Shown here: positions 27,236 to 35,870 of the stretch, piece by piece
Layout: every line of letters starts with the position of its first letter
Numbering within the stretch: position 1 is the first letter of the stretch
Source: Lachnospiraceae bacterium
GTDB lineage: Bacteria > Bacillota_A > Clostridia > Lachnospirales > Lachnospiraceae
Direction: 5' to 3'
DNA: 64,000 nucleotides
Assembly: GCA_024684065.1 (NCBI GenBank)
Contig: JAIKXO010000067.1
Location: 1-64,000, forward strand
Program-made: the position numbers and the translations under genes
Notes under the pieces: model-generated
What the model was told of the DNA's origin: nothing
What the model saw: only the letters and a program-made list of their open reading frames with translations
The model's database searches: none

Positions 27236-28359
27236 GTACGAATAAAAAGAGTCTTAACATAAACCCCGTAGAGCTTTTAAAGAACAATCCTGTTCCCATA
27301 ATGTTCGTGGTGATCTGCGCGGTCTGTATCCCGCTTTCCGGATTCTCACCGAGCTATCTTTTCAATGAGATAGTTACGAGAATGGGCAGGAACACCTTCC
27401 TGATTTTGAGCCTTCTCATACCCATAATGGCGGGCATGGGTCTTAACTTCGGAATGACCCTCGGCGCGATGGCTGGAGAGATAGGACTTATCTTAGTCTG
27501 TGACTGGCAGATAGTCGGGATCCCCGCCATGGTGCTTGCGGTGATCATATCTCTTCCGATAGCCATAGGCCTCGGGGTCTTCTGCGGGAAGATCCTTAAT
27601 ATGGCCAAGGGACGTGAGATGATAACAAGCTATATTATGAGCTTCTTCATAAACGGTATCTATCAGATGGTAGTACTGTATATGATGGGACCGGTGATCC
27701 CCATAAAGCATTCAAGCATTAAGCTTCCGAGAGGATACGGAATCCGTAATACGGTCAGTCTTCTTTCAATGCGCCAGAAGCTTGACAGGCTTATCCCATT
27801 AAGGATATTCGGGGCGGATATTCCGGTAATGACCTTCGTGATCATCGCCCTTTTATGCTTCTTCATCATCTGGTTCAGGAAGACAAAGCTTGGCCAGGAC
27901 ATGAGGGCGGTAGGCCAGGACATGGAAGTATCAAAGGATGCAGGAATTGATGTGGAGAGGACAAGGATAATCTCAATCGTGATCTCTACAATACTTGCAG
28001 ATATCGGAATGGTCATATATCTTCAGAACATGGGCAATATCGCAACCTACAGCTCCCATTCGCAGATCGGAATGTTCTGTATAGCGGCACTCCTTGTAGG
28101 AGGAGCTTCCGTTGACAAGGCTTCGATAGGGAATGTGTTCCTTGGCGTTATATTGTTCCACATGATGTTTATCGTGGCTCCGGCGGCAGGCGCAAAGATT
28201 ACCGGCGATTCCATGATAGGCGAATACTTCCGAGTATTTGTTTCCTATGCGGTAATAACAATAGCCCTTGTCATGTATGAGACCAAAAAGCGCAGAGCCA
28301 GAAGCCAGGCAGGAGAGCAGCTAAGGCTCGAACAGCAGCAGAGCGGAGGTGAGGCGTAA
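27232..28359 (+). CDS. ABC importer permease 2 (ribose/nucleoside type)
   Basis: 375 residues, again with multiple membrane segments and the family segments GMGLNFGMTLGAMAGEIGLI and LLVGGASVDKASIGNVFLG. It is a paralogue of permease 1 and forms a heterodimeric channel with it. The C-terminus is rich in Arg and Gln (KKRRARSQAGEQLRLEQQQ) and faces the cytoplasm. The stop codon shares one base with the next start. Confidence 0.93.
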   Translation: MSTNKKSLNINPVELLKNNPVPIMFVVICAVCIPLSGFSPSYLFNEIVTRMGRNTFLILSLLIPIMAGMGLNFGMTLGAMAGEIGLILVCDWQIVGIPAMVLAVIISLPIAIGLGVFCGKILNMAKGREMITSYIMSFFINGIYQMVVLYMMGPVIPIKHSSIKLPRGYGIRNTVSLLSMRQKLDRLIPLRIFGADIPVMTFVIIALLCFFIIWFRKTKLGQDMRAVGQDMEVSKDAGIDVERTRIISIVISTILADIGMVIYLQNMGNIATYSSHSQIGMFCIAALLVGGASVDKASIGNVFLGVILFHMMFIVAPAAGAKITGDSMIGEYFRVFVSYAVITIALVMYETKKRRARSQAGEQLRLEQQQSGGEA

Positions 28360-28820
28360 TGAATAAACGGACTCTTTTATTCAGGGGAGGGCTTATTCTT
28401 GTCCTTATTATCATAGCCGCACTCATGTTTGTGATCGGAAGGGGTCATACAGTATATTTTGACAATAAGGCTATCGAATATGACGGAAAAAAGGTAGAGG
28501 CTCCGTATAAGATAGAGGTGAATGTGGGCGGTGAGAGGGTTGCAAAGCTCTACGAGGATGAACGCGGAATGGCTTCAACCATGGGCCAGAATTTTTCCAT
28601 GATAGTCGAGATAACGCAGGAAAAAGGAGGGAATCCCGTTTCCTCCGCGATCACGTTAACGCTTCCGTACAGCATGGATGGGATCATCCTGAATATACCC
28701 GCCATGATGGCAGGGCTTTCTCCCGACGCGTATCTGACGGAATTTATACCGACTCCCGAGACCGAGGAAGAGGTTGTCGAGGAGATCGTCACTGATGAGT
28801 TTGCGCTGGAAGATGTATAA
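28359..28820 (+). CDS. Small membrane-anchored protein of the importer operon
   Basis: 153 residues. One N-terminal membrane segment (about 7-27) is followed by a beta-rich outside domain and an acidic Glu/Val-rich tail. There is no known catalytic motif. Its start shares a base with the permease 2 stop, so it is translated with the importer and probably belongs to it, for example as an accessory or assembly subunit. I believe similar proteins accompany DUF3798-type importers, possibly under a DUF6672 label, but I am not sure of that number. Confidence 0.75.
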   Translation: MNKRTLLFRGGLILVLIIIAALMFVIGRGHTVYFDNKAIEYDGKKVEAPYKIEVNVGGERVAKLYEDERGMASTMGQNFSMIVEITQEKGGNPVSSAITLTLPYSMDGIILNIPAMMAGLSPDAYLTEFIPTPETEEEVVEEIVTDEFALEDV

Positions 28821-28866
28821 GTATTTATAAGCATCTGTTTTTTCCTGTTTTTTATGCGGTGCTCGG

Positions 28867-31146
28867 ATGGATACTGAAAGATCAAGTTTATTTAAACGGA
28901 ACAGATATATTGTTATTATAGGGGCAGCTGTAATTTTTGCTGCCTCTTTGTTAATTACGCTGATTGCCTGGTTGGTCCTGAGCTCTTCAATAAGCTTCAC
29001 TGAATTTGACAGAAGTGCGGCAGGGGACAAAGCAACTGGGTTTACCGCGGCAGGCTATACGGATTTTAAGCCTTTTTCCTATGAAGATAATAAGAGAGGA
29101 TATCAGGGGTATAACGTAGAGCTTGTCTATCAGCTTGCCGAACGTCTTAATATGAGCGTAAAGCTGAGTCTTGCCGACAAAAGCGACGTGATGCAGATGC
29201 TTTTTTCGGATGAAGCGGATATCCTTTTGAATTATGAGACAGATCTTCCGTATGAGGAAGAAGGACTGATCATATCCATACCTACAGGAAAGGTTGATTA
29301 TGCGGTATATGGCCGTACAAGGGCGAAGAGCATCGGAAACCTGTATGATCACAGAGTCGCTACGGTACGGGACTTTCCCGAGCTGGGACTTTCTCACGAA
29401 CTGAATCCGGTATCTGATTACAGGGAGCTGTTTACGGGAATCCGGGACGGGAAATATGATTTCGGAATAGCACCGGTAGAATCCGCGGGAGCTATGCTTA
29501 AGGAATATGGGATCCACGGCATATATCAGGGAACCGACGTATGCCATACATATACATGCATCGCGCTTCCAAAGGGGAGCGAGGACTTAAGAAACAGGAT
29601 AAATATCGCTCTTAGGGCAATGCAGAAGGACGGAGATTTAGGTGCCCTGGATTCAAAATGGTTTAAGGCGCATTTTGAGTCAATGGGACTTTCCGGTATC
29701 ATAAGAACCTATCCCTGGATTTTGTTCATCCTGCTTTTTGCTGTTTTTTTCAGTGTGTTTTCTTTCTATCTCCATCTGGACGAAAAAAAGAATTTCAAAC
29801 GCAACGAAAGCATGACCGAGCGGATCTATCAGAATATGCAGGTTATAGACAGACAGAATCTTAAGATGTCCGCGGAGTATTCGGGGCTTGAGAGAGAGCT
29901 TAAAAAGGCAGTCACCGCAAATACCAAAAAGGCCAGGTTCTTAGCAAACCTTTCGCAGGAGCTTAAAAGTCCCGTGAATTCTCTTTCGACCTATTCCGAA
30001 CAGGCGCTTTTGAATGTTGAGGATCCCGACATTACTGAGGACTATTTGCGCAGCATTGAGCGTATAGTCAGGAATCTGACGGGTAAGATAAATAAGATAC
30101 TGGAGGTATCAAGGATCGAGAGCGGGATGTTAATGATCGAGAACGTGCCGGGTGATCTTTTCTCGATTCTTGACAGTGTGGATCACGCGGTCTACGATGA
30201 GGCCGAAAAAAAGAATCTGAAGCTCCTGATAAGAAGCTCCGATATCTCCGACAGCAAGGTTTACTGTGACAGACTGAGACTTAACCAGGCCCTGACAAAC
30301 ATTGTCATGAACGCTATCCAGTACACCGAGAAGGGCGAGGTGAGGGTGACGCTCTCTGAACTGCCCTGCAATAGGAAGGGATACGGCCTTTACGAATTCA
30401 GGGTAAAGGATACCGGGATAGGCATGGATCCCGGATTCATCGAACGCTTATATGAACCCTTCGAGAAGGAAGGCTTCCCCAATACTGCCGTCAGCGGAAA
30501 CGGTGCCATGAAAAGTAACAGCCCGCGAAGGGGGCGAAATAACCGGGCGGATATGATAAACGATAACGGAGGTTTAGGGCTCGGCCTTTCCATTTCAAAG
30601 GGAATAATAGACGCCATGGGAGGGACGATCGATGTTATCACTGCGCCGGGGAGAGGCACGGAATTCATAGTCTGCTTTGAACTGAGGCTTCAGAATAAAG
30701 AGGTCGATCCGAAAGCCGAAGCAAGAGCAAAAGAAGGCGGTGACAGGGTTACTTTTTCAGGCAGGCGGGTACTTGCTGTGACACAGGATAAAGAACTCTA
30801 TGAATCATTCGCTGATCTTATGAGGCCATATGAAGCAGAGCCCGAATGGGTAAAGAGCGGAGAGGATGCGATAAATAAGGTGACCGGTTCTCCGGGAAGG
30901 CCATATGATCTTGTCATAACTGATTTCAGGCTTAAGGATATGGATGCCCATGAGGAGGCAAGAAAGATCAGGGCTTTGTCAAACCCTGCCCTTTCCATGA
31001 CACCGATAGTCGTAATGACTGACGATATACTGGAGGATGACCGTAAGGCTGCGATCGAAGCCGGGATAAACGGGCATCTGTCAAAGCCGGTGGAAGCGGA
31101 AGAGTTTATATATGTGCTTAAGTGCTTCCTGAAGCAGGATACTTAA
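28867..31146 (+). CDS. Hybrid sensor with binding-protein domain; kinase His replaced by Gln
   Basis: 759 residues. A membrane segment (about 16-37), an outside solute-binding domain of SBP_bac_3 type (about 55-275), a second membrane segment (about 283-305), a coiled coil, then HisKA, ATPase and receiver domains. The H-box reads FLANLSQELKSPVN: the phospho-accepting His is Gln364. The ATPase motifs are intact (N-box NIVMNAIQY, G1 DTGIGMD, G2 GGLGLGLS). The receiver keeps its acceptor (ITDFRLKDMD) and SKP but its early acidic pair is poor (AVTQDKE). It cannot autophosphorylate in the usual way. It lies 46 bases after the importer operon and probably senses the same or a related ligand. Confidence 0.9.
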   Translation: MDTERSSLFKRNRYIVIIGAAVIFAASLLITLIAWLVLSSSISFTEFDRSAAGDKATGFTAAGYTDFKPFSYEDNKRGYQGYNVELVYQLAERLNMSVKLSLADKSDVMQMLFSDEADILLNYETDLPYEEEGLIISIPTGKVDYAVYGRTRAKSIGNLYDHRVATVRDFPELGLSHELNPVSDYRELFTGIRDGKYDFGIAPVESAGAMLKEYGIHGIYQGTDVCHTYTCIALPKGSEDLRNRINIALRAMQKDGDLGALDSKWFKAHFESMGLSGIIRTYPWILFILLFAVFFSVFSFYLHLDEKKNFKRNESMTERIYQNMQVIDRQNLKMSAEYSGLERELKKAVTANTKKARFLANLSQELKSPVNSLSTYSEQALLNVEDPDITEDYLRSIERIVRNLTGKINKILEVSRIESGMLMIENVPGDLFSILDSVDHAVYDEAEKKNLKLLIRSSDISDSKVYCDRLRLNQALTNIVMNAIQYTEKGEVRVTLSELPCNRKGYGLYEFRVKDTGIGMDPGFIERLYEPFEKEGFPNTAVSGNGAMKSNSPRRGRNNRADMINDNGGLGLGLSISKGIIDAMGGTIDVITAPGRGTEFIVCFELRLQNKEVDPKAEARAKEGGDRVTFSGRRVLAVTQDKELYESFADLMRPYEAEPEWVKSGEDAINKVTGSPGRPYDLVITDFRLKDMDAHEEARKIRALSNPALSMTPIVVMTDDILEDDRKAAIEAGINGHLSKPVEAEEFIYVLKCFLKQDT

Positions 31147-31160
31147 AATATTAACAAAAA

Positions 31161-31378
31161 AGGGGCTGTCGTTAAAACAATGCCGTTTAATTAAGCCATA
31201 ATATAGTTCAGGGATACGAGAAGGAACCATATTGCCCCTCAGACAATGAAGAAGCGTTTTTAGTTAAGTCACAAGTCGTCACGTTGCTTCGTCTGAGGGG
31301 TAATATCGGTCTCCTTCGAAGTATCCCATCAAAAGCTTTCAAGCTTAATTAAACGGCATTGTCGCTCTGACTGCCCCT
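31161..31378. mobile_element. MITE-like long inverted repeat, no coding capacity
   Basis: A 218-base element made of two arms of about 100 bases. The outer arms share a perfect 20-bp match (31177-31196 with 31343-31362), and inner arms match closely at 31211-31243 and 31292-31327 (CCCCTCAGA/TCTGAGGGG). The ends read GGGGCTGTC and GCCCC, like the tips of some insertion sequences. It lies between the ends of two convergent genes, where its RNA would also fold into a long hairpin able to end transcription from both sides. I see no clear target-site duplication. Confidence 0.65.
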
Positions 31379-31416
31379 CTGATCATTTTTATGTGTTCAT
31401 ACGATCCCGGAAATGA

Positions 31417-32847
31417 TCACAGATCATAATAGAGCGCAAATTCCTTCGGATGCGGAAGATGCGTGACCAGATCGGAATCCCTGCGGCGTTTTGCTATATG
31501 AAGCTCAAGGAGCTTTTCGGGGAAGACTCCGTTCACGGTAAGATAATCATGGTCTTCATCAAGAGCGTTCAGAGCCTCCGACAGGCTTTCCGGAAGAGAT
31601 GTAAGCTTTTTCTTTTCCTCGTCGGAGAGATTGTAAAGGTTGAAATCGTACGGTCCCCAGCCTTTCGCGTGGGGATCGATCTTATTCTTTATCCCGTCAA
31701 GACCGGCCATGAGAATGGCTGAAAACGCGAGATACGGATTGCATGTAGCATCCGGGTTCCTTAATTCAAACCGCTTGGCCTCCGGAGACTTCGCATAGGC
31801 CGGGATCCTTATAACCGCACTCCTGTTGGCAGTGGCGTAACCAATGGTTACGGGAGCTTCATAGCCCGGTATCAGCCTTTTATAGGAGTTCGTGGAAGGG
31901 TTGGTCAGTGCACAAAGGGATTTCGCGTGTGTCAGAAGACCGCCTATAAAATACAGCGCGGTATCGCTGAGGCCGCCGTAGCCGTTCTCGTCATAGAAGA
32001 CAGGCTTTCCGTCCTTCTTTAGAAGCATATGTACATGCATACCGCTTCCCGCTTCGCCTGCCACGGGCTTTGGCATGAGAGTGGCAGTCTTTTGGTTCCT
32101 TACGGCTTCATTTTTGATGATATATTTTATATTCATCGTATTGTCCGCCATTTCAAGCATTTCGCCAAGCTCGACCTCGATTTCCATCTGCCCGCAGGCA
32201 CCCACCTCATGGTGATGATATTTTACATCTATGCCCCAGTCCTGCATGGCAAGGCACATCTTAGAGCGGAGATCAGAGTTTATATCCATCGGAAGGCTTA
32301 TATGATAGCCTTTTCCGTTATTTATAAGATATGCATTGTTATTATCAGAATGGGATGAGGACCATTCCGCCTGTCTGGCACCGATCGAAAAACCGCTGCT
32401 TTCGGGCTCGTTTGCATATGCGACCTGATCAAAGATATAAAACTCATACTCCGGAGCGATGAACATCTTATCAGCGATCCCAAGATCCTTCATATATTCA
32501 ATGGCACGTTTGGCTACGTTCCTCGGATACTGGTCAAAGGGATGGTTGTCGGGATGTGATATTACCATGACATCGCCGATCATAGAGAGCGTGGGTACCT
32601 CAGAGTAAATGTCTATTACCGCGGATTCAAGTACGGGGACAAATACCATGTCACTTTTCTCGACAGGTGCGTATCCGTAATTTGAACCGTCGAAACCTAT
32701 ACCATGAACCATCGTATCCTCTGTCAGTCTCTCGACCGGGATGCTTAAATGCCTCCATCTGCCGTCGATATCGGTGAGCTTGAAATCTACGAACCTTATC
32801 CCGTTATCTTTGCAGAGCTTCAGGACATCATTTAAAGTCTTTTTCAT
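31417..32847 (-). CDS. glnA: Glutamine synthetase, GSI type
   Basis: 476 residues. GlnA joins ammonia to glutamate with ATP. Family motifs include DIDGRWRHLSIP, GFDGSNYGYAPVEKSDM, the metal and substrate segment GMHVHMLLKKDGKP, and NPSTNSYKRLIPGYEAP (ATP and glutamate site). I place the start at 32847, which has AGGGGGAA in front; the longer frame from 32907 adds 20 residues lacking homology. It stands alone, with no glnR or glnK nearby, and no glutamine riboswitch is recognisable upstream. Confidence 0.95.
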   Translation of the reverse strand: MKKTLNDVLKLCKDNGIRFVDFKLTDIDGRWRHLSIPVERLTEDTMVHGIGFDGSNYGYAPVEKSDMVFVPVLESAVIDIYSEVPTLSMIGDVMVISHPDNHPFDQYPRNVAKRAIEYMKDLGIADKMFIAPEYEFYIFDQVAYANEPESSGFSIGARQAEWSSSHSDNNNAYLINNGKGYHISLPMDINSDLRSKMCLAMQDWGIDVKYHHHEVGACGQMEIEVELGEMLEMADNTMNIKYIIKNEAVRNQKTATLMPKPVAGEAGSGMHVHMLLKKDGKPVFYDENGYGGLSDTALYFIGGLLTHAKSLCALTNPSTNSYKRLIPGYEAPVTIGYATANRSAVIRIPAYAKSPEAKRFELRNPDATCNPYLAFSAILMAGLDGIKNKIDPHAKGWGPYDFNLYNLSDEEKKKLTSLPESLSEALNALDEDHDYLTVNGVFPEKLLELHIAKRRRDSDLVTHLPHPKEFALYYDL

Positions 32848-33020
32848 TTGGTTATTCCCCCTGATATGATAATGATCAAATAAAGAACAGTGATCCTTGC
32901 GTATCATTATATATTAAAATTCATTATGAATATAGCTTTTTTATTCAAACGTGTTAAAATTATGAGGATGGTATATGACAGGTATTTGTCGTATTAAGAC
33001 AGAGAGTAAAGGAACATGAT

Positions 33021-34313
33021 ATGAGGAGTATAAAAGATTTATCGGGTATTGAACCCTTTGAAAAGAAGATTTACCTTGCGAGCCCTACGATGCACGGGGA
33101 AGAGCTTGAGTTCGTGAAAGAAGCCTTTGATACCAACTGGCTTTCCACCGTCGGAAAGAACATTGACGAGATTGAGCGATTCACGGCTGATCTTATCGGA
33201 TGCAGGTATGCGGTAGCCCTTTCAACAGGTACGGCCTCGCTTCATATGTCGGTCAAGCTTGCAGGAGAGAAGCTTTACGGAATGCCGAAGCCCAATGAAG
33301 GAACCCTTAAGGGGAAAAAGGTGTTCTGCTCCGACGTGACCTTTGATGCTAGCGTGAATCCTGTTGCCTACGAGGATGGTGAGGCTGTTTTCATTGATAC
33401 GGAGTATGACACCTGGAACATGGATCCCGAAGCCCTGAAAGAGGCTTTCCGGATCTACCCCGACGTTAAGCTTGTTGTCTGCGCGCATCTGTACGGAACT
33501 CCCGGAAAGATATCTGAGCTTAAGGAAATCTGCGACAGGCACGGAGCTCTTTTAATAGAAGATGCCGCGGAATCTCTGGGGGCATCGTATAAGGGGAAGC
33601 AGACGGGATCCTTCGGCGATTATAATGCGATCTCTTTTAACGGAAATAAGATAATCACCGGTTCAAGCGGCGGCATGTTCCTTACGGACAGCAAAGAGGA
33701 CGCAGACAGGGTCAGGAAATGGTCCACGCAGTCGAGAGAGGCGGCGCCCTGGTATCAGCATGAGGAGATCGGATATAATTACCGGATATCAAATGTCATA
33801 GCGGGGATAATAAGAGGTCAGCTTTTACATCTTAATGAACATATTGCGGCTAAAAAGGAGATCTATGAACGTTACAGGGACGGCTTCAGGGACCTTCCGG
33901 TATCCATGAACCCGTATGACCATGAGAATTCGGAGCCGAATTTCTGGTTAAGCTGCCTGCTCATAAATAAAGAAGCGATGTGCGAGACCGTGAGGGGTGA
34001 AAACAGGGCTCTTTATGTAAGCGGGCATGAAAAGACCTGTCCTACGGAGATACTTGAGGTTATAGCGTCCATCAACGCGGAAGGGCGTCCGATATGGAAG
34101 CCCATGCATGCCCAGCCTATTTACAGGATGAACAGCTTTATCACAAAGGCCGGAAACGGCAGGGGCAGGAGTAATGCGTATATCGATATGGGAGCGGCCA
34201 CAAATGCAGGAGATGATATTTTTGAGAGAGGGCTGTGCCTGCCTTCGGATATTAAGATGACCGCAGAAGAACAGGGGAGGATCATAGAAGCGGTAAAGCG
34301 TTGTTTTTTGTAA
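33021..34313 (+). CDS. DegT/DnrJ/EryC1/StrS family aminotransferase
   Basis: 430 residues, PLP-dependent, of the kind that aminates nucleotide-linked keto sugars. Seen: WLSTVGKNIDEIERF near the start, SGTA-like STGTASLH, LIEDAAESLGA (PLP-ring Asp), and the Schiff-base Lys210 in SFNGNKIITGSSGG. The overall pattern is like PglE/LegC enzymes that act in glycan or legionaminic acid pathways. There are no other sugar genes nearby, so the substrate is open. The gene stands alone between glnA (divergent) and a small gene. Confidence 0.92.
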   Translation: MRSIKDLSGIEPFEKKIYLASPTMHGEELEFVKEAFDTNWLSTVGKNIDEIERFTADLIGCRYAVALSTGTASLHMSVKLAGEKLYGMPKPNEGTLKGKKVFCSDVTFDASVNPVAYEDGEAVFIDTEYDTWNMDPEALKEAFRIYPDVKLVVCAHLYGTPGKISELKEICDRHGALLIEDAAESLGASYKGKQTGSFGDYNAISFNGNKIITGSSGGMFLTDSKEDADRVRKWSTQSREAAPWYQHEEIGYNYRISNVIAGIIRGQLLHLNEHIAAKKEIYERYRDGFRDLPVSMNPYDHENSEPNFWLSCLLINKEAMCETVRGENRALYVSGHEKTCPTEILEVIASINAEGRPIWKPMHAQPIYRMNSFITKAGNGRGRSNAYIDMGAATNAGDDIFERGLCLPSDIKMTAEEQGRIIEAVKRCFL

Positions 34314-34433
34314 GGAGTATCCCCGGCTGCTTTATAATAAGAACATTTACTCAATGACGGAATTTAATTTTGTTAATGAGTAAAAAAATATAAGTTCTTA
34401 CCCGTCGGGAAAAGCCTTAAGGAGGAAAAGGAA

Positions 34434-34646
34434 ATGGAGCATGAATTAGAAGGTCTTGATAACAGGGAACTGTTTATTATTCTTACGGAAGGCCGGGATG
34501 TGGTCCTCAGGGCAAAGCTTCAGAACATACTTAAGGAACATCTGCGTTTCTACGGGAAGGATTCCTTCAGTGAGAAGGAAGATAACGTGGATCTTCAGGC
34601 CATTGTTAAGGAATACTATGAAGGCAGATACGATTCTTTGAAATAA
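34434..34646 (+). CDS. Small acidic protein of unknown function
   Basis: 70 residues, mostly charged and predicted helical (ELFIILTEGRDVVLRAKLQNILKEHL). There is no membrane segment or known motif. It has a very good ribosome site (AAGGAGGAAAAGG) before the ATG, which supports it as a real gene. A run of A/T with TACTC-like sequence upstream may hold a promoter. Function unknown. Confidence 0.6.
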   Translation: MEHELEGLDNRELFIILTEGRDVVLRAKLQNILKEHLRFYGKDSFSEKEDNVDLQAIVKEYYEGRYDSLK

Positions 34647-34724
34647 CCGGTCAGATCCGTGTTACCGGATTTTGGGATCAGGAATACGGATTCAAAATAA
34701 GGGGAAAGAATCGGGAAAATCTAT

Positions 34725-34753
34725 TTGACACTTGTTTTTTCATGTGTTAGTAT
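34725..34753 (+). promoter_or_regulatory. Promoter of the rplU operon
   Basis: TTGACA (34725-34730), a 17-base spacer and TAGTAT (34748-34753) preceded by an extended -10 TG. Transcription would start near 34760, about 98 bases before the rplU start codon. Confidence 0.7.
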
Positions 34754-34759
34754 ACTAGG

Positions 34760-34857
34760 GTATGCCGCTTGGTGAGGTTAAAAACGATCGCGGATCCTTA
34801 TTTTGGGGATCGTCTCGTTACCGAAACCAGCGAGTAAAATTTTACAGGAGGTACTAC
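34760..34857 (+). promoter_or_regulatory. Probable L21 leader (ribosomal protein autoregulatory RNA)
   Basis: The untranslated leader can fold: CGCTTGGT (34766-34773) with ACCAGCG (34826-34832), enclosing ACGATC (34784-34789) with GATCGT (34808-34813). Position and size fit the L21 leader known in Firmicutes, where excess ribosomal protein is thought to repress the operon. The call rests on folding and context, not on a sequence match I could test. Confidence 0.5.
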
Positions 34858-35163
34858 ATGTACGCTATTATTGCTACAGGCGGGAAGCAGTATAAGGTTT
34901 CCGAGGGCGATGTTATAAGGATCGAAAAGCTCGGCGTTGAAGAGGGAGAAAAGGTTTCTTTTGACAATGTGCTGGCAGTATCGGACGGAAAGCTTCTTGT
35001 CGGTGAGGATGTTGCAAATTCATCCGTAGAAGCAACTGTGGTTAAGAATGGCCGCGATAAGAAGATCATTGTATATAAGTACAAGAGAAAGTCCGGCTAT
35101 CACAAGAAACAGGGCCACAGGCAGGCATACACCGAGGTTAAGATCGATTCTATAAAGGCCTGA
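34858..35163 (+). CDS. rplU: 50S ribosomal protein L21
   Basis: 101 residues, the usual length. It starts MYAIIATGGKQYKVSEGD and ends with the L21 signature KYKRKSGYHKKQGHRQ. It binds 23S rRNA. The start has CAGGAGG seven bases upstream; the longer frame from 34762 would overlap the leader and is rejected. First gene of rplU-prp-rpmA. Confidence 0.98.
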   Translation: MYAIIATGGKQYKVSEGDVIRIEKLGVEEGEKVSFDNVLAVSDGKLLVGEDVANSSVEATVVKNGRDKKIIVYKYKRKSGYHKKQGHRQAYTEVKIDSIKA

Positions 35164-35172
35164 CCTAAGGTT

Positions 35173-35490
35173 ATGATCCGGGCAAGCATCATAAAGAAGG
35201 ACGGAAACTATAAAGCATTCAGCTTTTTAGGGCATGCAGAGTATTCTGAGGCAGGAACCGATATTGTATGCGCGGCCGCGTCAGTGCTGATCATCAATAC
35301 GGCAAATGCGATCGAAAGTCTTACAGATAATGAAATAAAAGGGAGCGATGAAGACGGGATTTTTTTTGAATTTCCGAACCCTCCCGATGAAAAGGGAAGG
35401 CTTTTGATAGATGCCATGATCCTGGGGCTTGAAGACATACGGAAGAAATACGGAGAAAAGTATTTGACTCTTAAATATGAGGAGGTGTAA
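35173..35490 (+). CDS. prp: Ribosomal-processing cysteine protease Prp
   Basis: 105 residues. Prp removes the N-terminal leader of L27 in Firmicutes. The catalytic dyad is visible: His21 (GHAEYSEAG) and Cys33 (DIVCAAAS). It lies between rplU and rpmA, its substrate gene, and ends two bases before the rpmA start, the classic order. Formerly YsxB. Confidence 0.96.
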   Translation: MIRASIIKKDGNYKAFSFLGHAEYSEAGTDIVCAAASVLIINTANAIESLTDNEIKGSDEDGIFFEFPNPPDEKGRLLIDAMILGLEDIRKKYGEKYLTLKYEEV

Positions 35491-35492
35491 AA

Positions 35493-35777
35493 ATGTTTGA
35501 ACTTAATCTTCAATTCTTTGCACATAAAAAGGGAGTTGGTTCTTCAAAGAACGGAAGAGATTCCGAATCAAAGAGATTAGGCGCAAAAAGAGCTGACGGC
35601 CAGTTCGTAAAGGCCGGAAACGTTTTATACAGACAGAGAGGAACCAAGATTCATCCCGGAACCAATGTTGGAAGAGGCGGTGACGATACACTGTTTGCGT
35701 TAGTGGATGGAATCTTAAGATTTGAAAGGCTCGGCAGGGACAGGAAGAAGGCTTCCGTTTATCCTGTAGAGAACTGA
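35493..35777 (+). CDS. rpmA: 50S ribosomal protein L27 with cleavable leader
   Basis: 94 residues. The N-terminus [14 protein letters not shown] carries the nine-residue leader that Prp cuts after Phe9, exposing the AHKKG tail that reaches the peptidyl-transferase centre. The rest ([17 protein letters not shown]) is standard L27. The start has GAGGAGGTG in front. An intrinsic terminator follows the gene. Confidence 0.98.
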   Translation: MFELNLQFFAHKKGVGSSKNGRDSESKRLGAKRADGQFVKAGNVLYRQRGTKIHPGTNVGRGGDDTLFALVDGILRFERLGRDRKKASVYPVEN

Positions 35778-35801
35778 TCTGATTCTGTTTGAAGAAACAG
35801 G

Positions 35802-35835
35802 GGCTCTAAACACAATGCGGTTTAGAGCCTTTTTT
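35802..35835 (+). terminator. Intrinsic terminator after rpmA
   Basis: GGCTCTAAA (35802-35810) pairs with TTTAGAGCC (35821-35829) around a 10-base loop, followed by TTTTTT. It separates rplU-prp-rpmA from obg. Confidence 0.9.
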
Positions 35836-35870
35836 AGCAAAATTTTTGTAAGGAGTAATGACGGGAAACC

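Noticed and set aside
32848..33020. Gap upstream of glnA considered for a glutamine riboswitch
   Set aside because: No recognisable glnA-motif core; only A/T-rich sequence is seen.
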